A stretch of 64,000 bases of DNA from Lumnitzera littorea (lineage: Eukaryota; Streptophyta; Magnoliopsida; Myrtales; Combretaceae). Below, piece by piece: positions 24,237-37,000 of the stretch. Under the pieces are notes generated by a model. That model worked only from the letters and a program-made list of their open reading frames with translations. It searched no databases and was not told where the DNA came from. Position numbers and translations under genes: made by a program. Numbering within the stretch: position 1 is the first letter of the stretch; each line of letters starts with the position of its first letter. Location: contig JAMXBB010000002.1 of NCBI GenBank assembly GCA_024138015.1, positions 11,062,609 to 11,126,608 of the forward strand, in the 5' to 3' direction.

Positions 24237-27200
24237 AGGTAATAGTCATATGGCTCTTCATGCAAAGTTCCACTTGCTTCTATACATGTTTCTAGTTTTT
24301 CAACTCAATCATTGTGTGGGATTTCTATCTTAAAGATGAAGGTTTTTGTGGTAGTTTCTTAAAGATGAAGCTTTGTAGCTATAGATGTCCATGAAATGCA
24401 GGATGGTGTGCTAGAAACAATATGGGACTTGTAATTTTGTGCAAAATGAGGAAACCACTGTAGTCAGATATTTCCAGGTTACTATAGATAAAAGTGCTCA
24501 TGTAATTTTCCTGGTGCGCCTTTTGTTTTTTTGGTCCTTCATTGTCTGTGAAGTTAAGAACAAACATTTCATCTAAAGCAGTGCTGGGTCTTTTCTTTGC
24601 CTATGTATGTAAAGATTGTTGCCTTAGTACATATACATATGCTTCTGAAATTAATCTTTTAATGTATCATGTACATGAAATTTAGACCTTGCTAAGATAT
24701 GTATTGCTTTCATTTCTTCTTCAAAGTTTTGATTTGAGATTATGATAACTATTTCTGCCTTCAAATCTTCTGATAGACATCTGCTTTTAGGATTAACTAG
24801 AATGATGGAACGGGGAATGGCTCCTTTCCATGGACCCAAGTGCTTGATTTGTCCCACAATAATGCAGTTTTTCAATATTCCAGGGTTGGTGATAATGAAT
24901 GGATGGTCTCAATTTATTGTGAAATATTGCATGTTTTGGCTGCATTATTCTAGGATGAAACTCATAATAGAATATGTGGAATTGATTAGAACTTGCTTGA
25001 AAAGTTAGCCCATTTGGGGCTTATTCATCTTTTCTCCTTTGAATTATATGCAAAATGCCTGTCAACAGGAAATTATTAGAAGGGTAATTCGCCCTTATTT
25101 TTACTTGTAGAACCATCTGATTACATCAGCATTTTGCATCTTTGAAATGGATGAGAGGGTCCCTTTTACCTTCGAAGTTATGTGTTTTATGACACATTTA
25201 GAATATCTTTAAAGGTTGATGCTATGAAATTTGGCTTTTGTTGTTGCATAAAAATGGTTTGTTAAGGATGGCATATTGTCATCTTCTAGGGTTTAAGTTA
25301 CAACTTTCAAAGTCAAGGGAATCCAGAGCATTAAATAGACTGGATGTTTGATGGCATAAGTGGAGATTTGTCTACGTATGTACTAAAAATATGTTGATTG
25401 GCAAATCTAGCATAGGTTCAGCACAGTTAACGAACTTCTCTGACAGGGGAATTTGGGTCCCTTGAAGTTCTTATCTTAACTTAGTGGTAATTTTGGTCAG
25501 AGAGTTGTCTCAGTGAAGATGAGGATATTTTCTTTCTGCAGTATACTTTTTTATGCATGTTATGCTGATTGGCTTTGCTTCTTTATAAAGAATTCTGCAT
25601 AGTTTTAAAAGCAGCTTAGAGAGAACGCTGAGAGTCCATATGCAGATGCTGTCCATGCACGGGTTCTGGTGATGTTCTACTGAGTGATCATGAAGCGTAG
25701 CTTGAACCTCATAAAAATTTTGGAAAACAAGTATTAGAGTTGCTTCAATATACTTCTTACATTTTTTTATTGCAACATCACCTGACATTAAAGTTTTATA
25801 TGACTTTTGTTAGTTTTTTTAGTCCTTTAAACTCATATTTGTGGGTGTGATCTCCCATCGGTTAATGCTTTATTAGTAAATGTTTTATGTTCCATACTAA
25901 AAGTGATTGACAAGGAAATCCATTGTATAGTTTGTTCTCTTATCCTTTAAATGTTTATTAAATTGAGATAGGTGGCACCAGGTTGTAGGTTCTAACGTAT
26001 CTCAGCTTTTGTACGAGGCATTGTTTCTATTTCTTTTTAAAATATGAAGTGGAAGCGAAAATAAAGTCTCTAAGACAGACAGGCCGTGAATGTCTTAAAT
26101 TGAGATCTGGGATAGGACTTATATGGGTTTTCTTGATATTATATTATAGAACCTTAAAAATACTAGATAAATTGCCATTCTCTCTTGTCCAAACACTGGA
26201 TGACATGGGCTACTTAACGAAGGCTCTAGAGTTTAGAACAACCGTTGTCTTGCTCCCTAATCATCTCCAACACGTATGATGTGATTATGTTCCTTTGTAG
26301 GAGCATATCTAACTTACTGTTCTTCTTGAGTAGGTTGGTATATGTGATTGTTGAGCACAACACAGAGAAATTATAGAATTTTTGTTGGAAAATTTACTGT
26401 TCAAATACATCATGTTAATGTTCAGCTGTGTATATATGCATACTTTTGTGGATAAACAAGAATGGATGCCATTTGCTGATTTGTCGTGGTAAAGTCAATA
26501 CGTAACTTATGGTTTAGCTTTCTGAGTTGGTATCCAATCTCATTCTCCTAGGACATTTTAGGAATACGGTATAGGGTCACCGTTCTTACATAATTGTTCT
26601 TTCCAATTAGTGTACAGCTAACAAGAATATGAAGGAAGGAGGGGGAGAGGGGTCCATATGTGTTGGTCGATGTAATGCCCACTAAAAATTAATTTTGTTA
26701 TATCACAAGGATCCCTGATGTTTTCCAGCATGTAACTATTTAAACTATTACCTCCATCTAAGAGAGGGTGGAAGGAGTGTGCATGTTCGTTTCATGTAGG
26801 GATGGACAGGATATTATCTACCTGTACATGTGCTAATGTGTTGCAGTGATTATGTACTGTTTGGATGATCAATGGAGTATATTGCATGTGCATAACCAAT
26901 GATGATAAATAAACGTTGCTTATGTGCATGTGGTGTCTCATCAATAGAATGAGGTTATGCTTTCAAATTGATTTCCTAATCCTTTTGCATTTCTTAAAAA
27001 GCACATATGGAATCTTATGGAATTTCTAAAACTTTATAATCTAATAAAAATTTTACTATGTTTTGTACCAGGTATTGCTTTCTAGAGAGCTTATTCAACA
27101 ATGTTGTAGGTGAAGACAATTTGGTGAAGTTGGTGAATTGTGGTTTGGGGATTTCTCCTTGAAATTCTAGTGAAAGAATTTGTGAGTTAGAGCTAACAGG

Positions 27201-27708
27201 AATGTTGGTTTTGGAGAATTGGTTTTATAGATAGAAGCTACAGAAGATTTTGTGTTGGGGATTGAGTTTTGAGGTAAACTTTAGGTTCATGTTTCCAGTT
27301 TTTTTGAGTAATGTAAAATTAGATTGCGGGAAATAGTTGGAGATGCATCATGCACCTGTGGTGAGGTGGTGATACATAGAACCATAGACTGTGATTAAAA
27401 AAAAAAAAAAAAAAAACGTTTTCCGTTAGATTTTTTTTTTTTTTAAATTTCTGGCAAGGATGTGGGGTCTTGTCAGCTTCTCTTTCTTCCTTCCTTCCAG
27501 ATTGTAATCAAGATTTTTGATTTACTAGCATGAAATGTTAGGGACACCCATATAGGGTTCCTGGACAAGGTCAGAGCATACTTCTTTTTCACTCCCATGG
27601 GGGCATTGTAGTGGTGAGACAATTTGAAACTTGATTGTTTGTACTAATAGACCTTTTCACATGTGCTTGTATATGGTTATTACTTTTCTGAATATTGGCA
27701 TAAAATTC
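24237..27708 (+). other. Probable long, spliced 3' UTR of the hnRNP gene
   Basis: Three bases after the stop is a donor-like AG|GTAATAG (24238/24239). An acceptor TTTTGTACCAG ends at 27071, followed by a moderately GC-richer 600-bp stretch without coding potential that ends in AATAAA at 27709. An alternative is a short 3' UTR ending near 24650, with the rest intergenic. No other gene family is recognisable. A poly-A run is at 27397-27416. Confidence 0.4.
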
Positions 27709-27714
27709 AATAAA
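27709..27714 (+). terminator. Candidate polyadenylation signal AATAAA
   Basis: AATAAA in a T/A-rich context, following a possible terminal 3'-UTR exon of the hnRNP gene. Its use is inferred. Confidence 0.4.
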
Positions 27715-27720
27715 ATAGAT

Positions 27721-29560
27721 CCTTTCCCCACATCTAATGAGCTGCTTGCACTTCTGGGATTTCCTTTTTTCTTCTGATGCATTGTTCTAAGATGTAGCTT
27801 ATTTTGTATCTTACTTCTCCTGTTTTTCCTGGTAACTTCAGTTGATTACTTTCTTAATGCAAGTATATATGTCAAGGCAGGCTTTAGGATTAGTATATTC
27901 ATTGTCATGATCTCCTCCCTGAGGGCTATCCTGAAACTTGTGCCTGTTCTTCCATACTAGATTCTTCAGTTTATTCAATATCGATAAGCAAACTTTCCTC
28001 GGGTTGCATTTTATTCAGGTACAGCTTATTGATTTAGAGCTTTTGATTCCCCATTCAAGGTTGCAATCTCAGACTTGCTCAAAATGTCAATGCAAGGCTT
28101 CCTCTGTGTAAGCAATGCCGTGGGGGGCACGGTAAAGGCAATCGTATTTGTAGGAATTAACATCTTTATGTAGACAAGTTCTAGTTGGTAGGAGCTGTAA
28201 TGTATGCGTATTAGGCCTTGCTGTTCTGCCTTCTCATTGATACATGAAATATCTTTCTCATGCGCAGCATGCATTTGTTACATGTACACATTTTCTCTAG
28301 TGACTAATAGCGGTGAATGATGATTGAAGGTGATGCGAGTAGTTGTTTTGATAGCTCTAGGTTACATCACCGTCGTAGTGGTCGCCTACTCTTTAGTGGT
28401 GATGAGGGATAGTAGGAAAATGATTTCCTCCTAAAATGGAAATCGTGGAGAAAAGCATCTTTCTCGTATTTTTCAAAATTCTTTATCGGTTAACCACCAC
28501 TACTACACTCCTACCATTAGCTATCTTGTAAGGTCGCTAACATCTGTAATTTTCTTGAATATTATATAAATATTTAATAATTTAAGGTTTTGATTACAAC
28601 AAATATGTAGGAAGTTTGGCAAAAACGTTTTTGTAAAACAAGTACACCTTAGTGTTTTTACCTTGGGGGAAAAAAAAAAAGGTACACCTTGGTGTAAAAT
28701 AAGCTTCCAAGGCAACCTTGAAAAAGGAATTGTACGTGAGACAGAGATAAAGGAGAGACAACTTTGCGTTTGGTGCACTTTTTAGTTTTAAGATACCCAA
28801 AAAGCCAAAGGATGGGGGACTCTTGTCGGGTAGGAACATTTGCTCCACACTTGCCCTTTAATCCTGGCAGGTATTGATGAAGAGTGAAACTTTTGTAGTA
28901 TGTCTGTATGCAGGAACCTTCTCTCAAGATTCAAGGGTCACCATGATGATAGTTCGTGCTTTGGTGCCCACAGGTTTCACCATATAAAACTGCTTGCATA
29001 TGTTGTCGAATTCATGGTATGGCATGTCTCATTTGTCAAAGGGAAATGCTGGATATATGGACTTTTTGATATTTGGGGAAAGAGGAGGAGTTGGGTGGGA
29101 AAAAACAGTGGGAGGAACTAATTGAAAAGAAAAGAAAGTGAAAGACAAAATTATATGTTCCATCCTTGAATAAGGAAGGAAGGAAAGTCAAGGATAAATT
29201 AGTAATATAATTTTTTACTATAACAAAACATCATAAGAGTCTATAACTTTCAACATGTGCTTTTACTTTAAGGATAATATTATAATTTTACATTAATTCC
29301 TTCCAATTCTCTTCATAGTTAAAATGAATTGGTTTTTATGGATCCAAGAGAAAATTTTTCCTTCCAAATCCATTCTCTCTGCCTTCCCATCCTTTTCTCA
29401 AATAAAGAAAATGTGCTCCAAATATAATTTTCCTTCCAACCCCCAATCTTTCCCTCGATTCTGTGAGGGTTCTTTTCGGTCATCATAGGATTTGTTAAGG
29501 AAATATTTTGTGTTTTTTTTTTCTCTTTTCTTTTATTTTAAACTTGCATTATATGTGAAT
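27721..29560. other. Intergenic DNA, no gene recognised
   Basis: Only short chance frames are present. The C/T- and A/G-rich stretches at about 29080-29180 and 29350-29465 are loosely complementary to each other and could be arms of a decayed small transposon, but the match is weak. Confidence 0.5.
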
Positions 29561-29935
29561 ATTGGATTAGATTATACTTATTAGCATTAATAATGAATTT
29601 ATTTAAACGACATCACAATAGCATGTTGAAGATAATATTAGTTAAGGATATTATAAAAAATATGACTTACATTTCGTCACTATCTGTTAATATTAGTTAG
29701 GGATATTTACATTATCAATGGTCAAAATCCTCGATTGTATGTAGTTATTGGCTTCGATTATACTTATTAACATAAATAATGAATTCATATAAATGATATC
29801 ACAATGAATATATTGACAATTAATGTCTACAAATTGATATAAATATAGCGTAAATATTTATTTAGCTAAGTAAAAAATTAGAAAATTATAAAAACGTGGC
29901 CTATGTTTCATCAATGTCTGATAATAAATAGGGGA
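29561..29935. repeat. Imperfect direct duplication of about 190 bp
   Basis: The unit beginning ATTGGATTAGATTATACTTA at 29561 is repeated from 29747 (ATTGGCTTCGATTATACTTA). Each unit shares ATTATAAAAA and a TTTCRTCA-x-TGTCTG block near its end. The second unit runs into the left arm of the adjacent inverted repeat. Confidence 0.7.
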
Positions 29936-30590
29936 CGCTATTAGCTTTTGATGATTGGTTTGTAACAATTATTAAATGAAATAACATTATTAAATAAATT
30001 AAATTAAATACTCAAATAAAGAACAATAAAAAATATAGAAAATAAAAGAAAAATAATGTAGATATTGAAAAAAAGGGTGGAAACCCTAGAGTCCACTTTG
30101 TTCACCACCCTAAGTTCAAAGGGCAACTAACCAATTGAGTTTTAAAGTGATGAGTTGATCTACTTGTGGTTGTAGGTAGTGCAAACGCTTAAAGGTGATG
30201 GATGACCATCCATAAGAAGTCTAAAAAATTAAAAGAAGTGAAAACCTAATTATGACTAGGGTTCAAGCATAAGATTCTTTTTTTTTTTTATATTTTGATT
30301 TTTAAGGTGGTGGACTATGATTGAATACTCTAAAACCCAATTGGGTTGGCTACCTTAAAATTTAGGTGTGCTTGACCAAGTAGATTTTAGGGTTTGAACC
30401 TTTCTTATTTATTTTTTCCCTATACTTTTGAAAATTTATTAATTATTTAAATTTAATTTATTTAATAGTATCACATTATTAAATTAATTATTATGAACCA
30501 ATCAAAATAGTTAACATTAATTTATAGTGATGAAACACGAATTATGTATTTGTTAAAGATATAAGGGTAAAATTTTTTGTAATTTTCCTT
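29880..30590. repeat. Long inverted repeat (fold-back/MITE-like), about 0.7 kb
   Basis: The left arm from about 29880 and the reverse complement of the right arm ending about 30590 align through most of their length. Shared blocks include GAAAATTA, GTTTCATCA, GATTGGTT, TATTAAATAAATTAAATT, AAACCCTA and CCAATTGRGTTTTA. The centre is near 30230. A transcript would fold into a hairpin of roughly 300 paired bases with mismatches. No transposase is encoded. The class is uncertain because a clean target duplication was not found. Confidence 0.75.
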
Positions 30591-32566
30591 TAAAATATAT
30601 AATATATTGCAGTTTTATATGATTAATATATGAATTTACATAAAATAATATGCTATTTAGAATCGTTATAATCTAAAGGAGTTGCTATGACTTACAAAAT
30701 ATATAAATAAAACCTCATAAACATAGAGAATTATATTACTAAGTAAGAATGAGTGTATATAAGGAGGATAAGGTACCAATATCCAAATTTTTATGAATTA
30801 GAATATATAGCACCCCATAACTGCCTTAGAACCTATGTTATCTTGTGGAACTCATAAACTTTTTCTATTTTTTCATTAATTTCACATTTTACAAAGAAAA
30901 GATTTAAATGTTAAAGACATGAAGGTGTTTGTACAAAAGAAAAGAAGATACAAATTCGTCGGAACTAACTAAAATGTTGCCTCTTAAAATTTAAAGTTGC
31001 TAGTAAGTATCAATTGTTAAGTAGAATTATATATTAAAATAAACAAATAAAGAACAACCGAATGTGAGTAAATTAGGTTTAGTACAAGAACTTTGCTTTA
31101 TGAAAGAAAAGACAATAAGACAATAAGAAATAGGGACCATAAATTCAAATTATCAAGAAAGAGAAGGTAAACATTAGGTTTAGGGTTTGTATTGGTCCCA
31201 CCGTTTCTTTTTAATAGAAATATAATATTTTTTTATTATCTTAACTTAGATGAAAAATATAAGTTTTTTCTAATTTATTAATATATATTATATTATCTAA
31301 TATATTCTATAAGATGAATACGTGTTTCAAGATGGATATATGGTATAAAGTTATCATACCTACACCTACTTTATAGAAATACGCTTTGAAAATTTACTAA
31401 CAAAAACTTACTTTATTACTTTGAATACTCACTTGAAATTTATCATCTTGATTAAGATATGGATGAATATCTTCTATAATAGTGTTAATTGCTTACCCTT
31501 ATTATTTAGTATCAAAGCATCTAAAGGTTGTAAATACAACTTTACGAAAAATTATATCATTTGTATAAATGATTTATATTAAAATTCTTAAAGATCGCAA
31601 CTTCTCAAGCAGTTATATCTTTTGTATAATAGCATGTGCATCTTAAATACAGATTTCTAATATATATATACACATATAAAACACACACAAGCGAAATTAT
31701 TGAGCAGCTTCACCATGTACCAGTGCATTAACATGTGATGGAAATTTTCCCTTATTTAGACCATGGATTGACTTTGAAGTTTGAAAGGTTGAAGATGCCC
31801 TAAACTTCGTCTCGAAGTAGGCTTTTAGATATAAGACAGGTCTTGTCGTCTTGATAAGTTGTTGGATGCAGAAACGATACCTATTACTAACTAAAACATG
31901 TTTTTCCCATAACTAGTAGGTAACTTTTTTCTTTTTTCCTTTTGCTTTTTGTTTCCTTTGAAAATAGTGTTTGGATGATTCTATAATAATATGCTGGATT
32001 TTGCCAACTAATTAAGTGCACATTCATGATAATGCTTAAGCAATATTTTCGATGCTATCATATTTATTATATAGTACATAATTAGTGATGTGATAACATT
32101 CCGATCTTTTTTAGATTGTATGATTCTAATATTTCTAAATTTTATTTTTTGCTCTAAAAAATTTAATTACATATAATGTGGTATACCATTTTTGATCGCA
32201 TCTAAAAACTTTATCCATACAAGTACTTTCCTCAACTCAAATTCCTTCATTAAAATTCCCGTCATAAGGATGATAAATTGTGACATCCATACTATATTTT
32301 AATTTCTGAAATTTCGTATGTACCTCTTTTGAAAAAAATTCATGTAAAATTTTTCATCGAGTGCAACACTAAGTTGATCTTATATATCCATGTGTAATTA
32401 TAATTATCCTTTTACCCAACTGTGTTGATCCTTGGTAATGAAAAACAATCGGTTGTACAAAATTTCAATCTTCTCAAACACATTGTTTTGTGAATTGTGA
32501 TACAAGGCAGATAAGCCGCTGAAGTGGAATGATAAATCAAGTCAACAATGCTTATGTATAACATTT
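30591..32566. other. AT-rich intergenic DNA
   Basis: No coding or RNA gene signature is seen. It lies between the inverted repeat and the 3' end of the b561/DOMON gene. Confidence 0.5.
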
Positions 32567-33775
32567 CTATCTATAGCTAGTTCCACTGATGTCTTTCTCA
32601 GAACCCCCAATCAATCCCTCTCTTCTCAGTTTATCTTCCTTGGATTTCCTGCAGAAAATCACCCAACTGTTAACCTCCAAAGCTATGCAAACCCCGATCA
32701 TCGTCGAAAGACACATACAATAGCTCAATTTTGCAAAAGACCTGTTCAACCCCATTGCTTCAAACCCTTGGAAAACATTCACTACTCCTAGGACTACACA
32801 AGCATACCCCACAAAATGGTGGTAGGATTTCCAGTACTTCCTAAACTTGTTTGTAGTTTTTGGCCGGAACAGCAGGGCTAATGTCTGGAGAGCCCCTAAG
32901 CAAAATGCTGCAAGCCCGAGCTTCCTGTGTAGACCATAAACCACTCCTGGAGACATTTCTCCTAGCCGAATCCCAATCGCGAACCCAACAGTTCCTAGGA
33001 AAAACCCGAACAGTTGGATTCCAGCATGTGCATAGAACCAGGATGGTCCTAATGCTTGTATGTGCCTCAAGTACCGTGCAACGATTGCTCCTAGAGGGAG
33101 CAGAACTCCCCAGGAAATAGCATTGATGATACCATGAATCGTTTTAAGCACCTTGATGTTGTTACCATGTCGAATGCCTGTAGATCCTGATAGGACATTG
33201 ATTGTGGCAGTTGATGCAAGGTCATTCATTGTAGTTGGATGAATTGCTGGGGAATAGCCCTGGACATACAATCCGCGGTTCCAAACAAAGTGTATGTTGG
33301 TCTTATTCGGACTAAGTTTCAATGTGACGAAGATTTGAATTGTGGCTCCATTGTGAACCGTGGCCATCTTTCCACCATATAGAGTGGCAGACGATGACAG
33401 GACATGGATGTCAAGGGGGCGAGATAGCAGAGGGTTCTTCTGTAGCTTAACCGTTGGGTCTAATGTGTATGGCATTAATACAATCTGTCCTGAATTTGGG
33501 TCGGGGAAGGCTATTAGTGCCCGAGTTCCGGTCATTTCAGCAGAAGTAGGATTGATTCCCCATCCTACCCAACCGGAAGGGGAAATGAAGCTGCCAAAGA
33601 AGACTAGGTCTAAGGTCGCGTTGTGGGGGTGGAATGTCCACGCCATGGATGCTTGTTGTGTAGGAAGTGATGTGCATTTTTGGTAAGTTTTTGCGGATGT
33701 TAGGGTGGTGCAGTGAGCGGATGATGCATGGTGAGAACAGGAAGACAGAAGGATGAATAGAATAAGGATGAGCAT
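32567..33775 (-). CDS. Cytochrome b561 and DOMON domain-containing membrane protein
   Basis: A single intronless frame of 402 residues from ATG 33775. The frame stays open upstream to an ATG at 33898 (443 residues), but the signal peptide (MLILILFILLSSC...ASSA) begins at 33775, so I prefer that start. A secreted/luminal DOMON domain follows (about residues 40-165), then five hydrophobic helices from about residue 208. The b561 core has His214, His250, His283 and His319/His320 on successive helices, the expected ligands for two haems b. The C-terminal tail is basic and cytoplasmic. Plant CYBDOM proteins (Arabidopsis At3g07570 type) carry electrons across the plasma membrane, with ascorbate as the usual donor and ferric chelates or apoplastic acceptors. 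No damage is seen. Substrates of this member are unknown. Confidence 0.95.
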   Translation of the reverse strand: MLILILFILLSSCSHHASSAHCTTLTSAKTYQKCTSLPTQQASMAWTFHPHNATLDLVFFGSFISPSGWVGWGINPTSAEMTGTRALIAFPDPNSGQIVLMPYTLDPTVKLQKNPLLSRPLDIHVLSSSATLYGGKMATVHNGATIQIFVTLKLSPNKTNIHFVWNRGLYVQGYSPAIHPTTMNDLASTATINVLSGSTGIRHGNNIKVLKTIHGIINAISWGVLLPLGAIVARYLRHIQALGPSWFYAHAGIQLFGFFLGTVGFAIGIRLGEMSPGVVYGLHRKLGLAAFCLGALQTLALLFRPKTTNKFRKYWKSYHHFVGYACVVLGVVNVFQGFEAMGLNRSFAKLSYCMCLSTMIGVCIALEVNSWVIFCRKSKEDKLRREGLIGGSEKDISGTSYR

Positions 33776-34034
33776 GGTTTTGTGAGGAAAATGGATAGGA
33801 TGGAGTGGAGATTGGCAAAGGTTTTTGTTAACATTTATGTGAGGGTTAATCATGTTTTTAGGAATATGAAAGTGATAATTGGTCATGATGGTTACCAAAC
33901 AATATATGGGAAAAATGGTTTCTACTTAGCTTTGAAGGTAAGGATAGGATAGGATAGGGTGGGATGGTTTTGTTAGGAAAAGTCAGTTTCCTAGATGTGG
34001 AAATGAAGTAAGAGAACAAAACATATACTTGTTT

Positions 34035-34041
34035 TTTTATA
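34035..34041 (-). promoter_or_regulatory. TATA box candidate for the b561/DOMON gene
   Basis: The minus strand reads TATAAAA about 260 bp before the preferred start codon. The position is reasonable for a plant core promoter. No other box nearby is better. Confidence 0.4.
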
Positions 34042-37000
34042 TTTGTAGTGGTGGGTGTGAGAATATGATTGATGGTAGTGGCTTGTGATAGTGATGCATG
34101 CTCATGATTTTGTAGGTTTATTTTGACCCGAATTTCTTAGTCATGGAATTTTAGGAAAAAGAGTTAGCTTTTTGTTAGAAAAATCAGATTCTGCTTCACT
34201 TTGAAGCTAAGTGAATTCATGGAACATTATTGCTTGCGGTGTATGAGTTTTCTCAATATTTAAACGAAGTTGAGAGACACTGAAAAGTTTGGCATGTTAT
34301 TTATTATTATTTATACTCCTATATTGGGGGAAAATTGCTAATTTATCTTTAAATTTATTCGTTAGACATATATTTATTCTCTAAACTTTCAAAACGTCAC
34401 TTATTATTCCCAAATCATTGTTATAATCTCAAAATTATTGTTAAAAGAACTACAGTTAGTAAAATTGAGGCTTTAATAATGATTTCTCTATACGTCTCTT
34501 TTTGGTAAATTGTATTTCTAAAAGTTACCAAAATGTGAAAACACACTTTCCAAAATCAACATTAATGCTTTTAAATGTGTATTTACAATTTGCTTATTAC
34601 GTTGGAACTTGATGGAACTTTGCACACTAAAATTGCACCAATTTTCTTGTATTTATGAAAAGAAGATGTAATTACTTTTGATGAAATCTTCAACATTTTT
34701 TTTTTAATTTATAGGCTATTGAATTTGCATATTTTGAGGGAAAAAAAAAACCCGGTAGTAACATGTGATTTCATTTTCGTAAGTTATGTAAAATTAATAA
34801 AAAAATCAACTCATTCATATATGTATTCAATATTATCCGCTGTTCATCAATCCTACTTTTTCAAATAAATTGCTTATAAGCAACCATAATTATGCAAATA
34901 AGGACAATTCATTATGCATTCACCCACCGAAAAGCATTCACATTTCATTCATCTGAGTTAGGTAGCACCTACAAGCTTTCTGTTTTGTTTCTTTCTTAAA
35001 TCTCTCTCCATTTCATGAGAAGCTTATTTAGAGTTGCAACTTCGGTGGGGGAGTCTTAGTACCCCACACTGCATGTTCGAGCAAAACAACAATGTAAAAC
35101 GAAAGTCGAAAGATGGTCCAAGTGTAAATCTTCGCTGTCCAAATTTTATCCAGAAACCTAAAGGATTTTTATATTGTAATGTATAGATCCTCCATATTTG
35201 ATACTCTTTTTTTTTTTTTTTTTATAGAGGATATGTTTTAGAGTAGATATATGATAAAAATGCTTAATATCTTATCTTATTTTATAGAAATAAGTTCTAA
35301 AAAGTCTATAACAAAAATCTATATTGTGAATTTTAATACTCACTTAGGACTTTTTTGATTAAGTAAAATACAGATAAATATCTTGTACATTGAATTATCG
35401 CGATGGGAATCTACTAACCCTAGATTGCTCATACCAAATTAACGTTATTCGAGAAACAAAGTAATAAATTGAGCTACCATGAGGGGTAAATAAATTTAGC
35501 AATACTTCAATAGCTGAGTGAACTTTTTCTTAGATAAAGATACTACTCAAACATTATACTTTTCTTTTTCGTTAAATGGATGCAGCGTCATTAGATTGAA
35601 GAAATAATATAAACAATAGTAACACCAAAAAGAAAAAAGAAAAATCAAGTTTATACGCTAAACTTAAATAAGAGATGATTCAAATACCTTGGAGGAGACA
35701 ATATGATCGTAATTCATAGTATGGTGACTATCCTCCTATTGATAGCTGGTTTGTTGATAAAGCTATAGTATAATAGTTTTATTTATTTGTTTTTCCAACG
35801 AAATTATAGCCAATAGAATACAACATTACACTACTTTTGGATCTCTTGAAATGGTAAAGCTATTATATTTTTTTAAAGGAAAAATTATATATATATTTTT
35901 TGCACCTTTTCTAATTGAGTCATTATGCCTTTTTTTTTTTTTATTTCACTATTTCAGTTTTCAAAAGTTTATAAAAAACTTTTCCACTAATTTGCTATTA
36001 AATTTTTCACTAGAGGTGACATGTGGTTTGATATGAGTAGTTCAAATAATTAATTTAATTAAATAAATAGTAGATATTGTTAATGATGGAATTTTTTTGT
36101 TAAGCGTGGCTTTGAGCCTTTGAGGACCTTAATGGGCCTCGTGAGCTTGCTAGGATTTTGATGGGCTTGCAACTAGAGAACACGATTAAAATGGGCATTG
36201 AAGTTTCATTTAAAGCGGTCACTTTGATACTTAAATTTATCATAAACGATGATATTGTAAATGTGGAAGTTTAGTTTAGGAGGAATATCAAAAGCCAAAC
36301 CTCATGTAGTTGGGAGGAATTGTTATTTATAGGTGGACTTAGTTAAGCTCCCATTATCTAGTAGTTGTTTCTATAGGGTATGGTCATGATTTCCTAATAT
36401 GGTTAGGCTGTGATGCCTTTAGCTATCTTCAACCGTGCATGGGCTTTTTCTTTCATTAATGTAGCACAAATCTTATCATATTGAATATTGTTAGACTTGA
36501 TTTGGGTGGTTAATTAGGATATATAAGAAGGTTAAAGGTTAAAAAGGTAAAAATCAAACCAAGGTTTGATGAAATCGATTTTATGATCGAATCATATCGA
36601 ATTAGGTTGAATCATAAGGGTTAACCTGGGTTTGATAATAATGATCATATCCCATATGCCATACTTTTTGGCCTGAGGACATGCAAACTTTGAATACAGA
36701 CTTTAAGGTTGGGAATTAGCTTAGCCAAAGGGCTAAGGACTAAAATTTGATATTAATAGTATAATATTTAAGTAAAAGTATTGAAATATATATATATATA
36801 TATATATAAGCCAAAAAAAGTGAAGTTAAAAAAATAAAGTAATAAAGGTAATAATAATATTAAAATTAAGAATAAAAAGGAAAAGGTGTTAGAGTTCAAT
36901 TGGATGAGGTTACCTCATTTTTTTTTTCCCTTTCCACGTATGTTTACCTACCACTTAAAGGGCAGCCATTAATAGGCTATGACTCACTTACTTGCTTTAG

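Noticed and set aside
23662..24333. Open frames overlapping the Gly-rich tail of the hnRNP gene
   Set aside because: The repetitive GGN/AGY codon usage of the real frame leaves other frames open. The RRM frame continues to the stop at 24236 without damage.
29080..29465. Possible MITE with GGGAAAG/CTTTCCC-like ends
   Set aside because: The complementarity between the two sides is patchy and no flanking duplication was found.
33360..33686. Plus-strand 108-codon frame opposite the b561/DOMON gene
   Set aside because: Shadow of the strongly supported minus-strand gene; no family resemblance.
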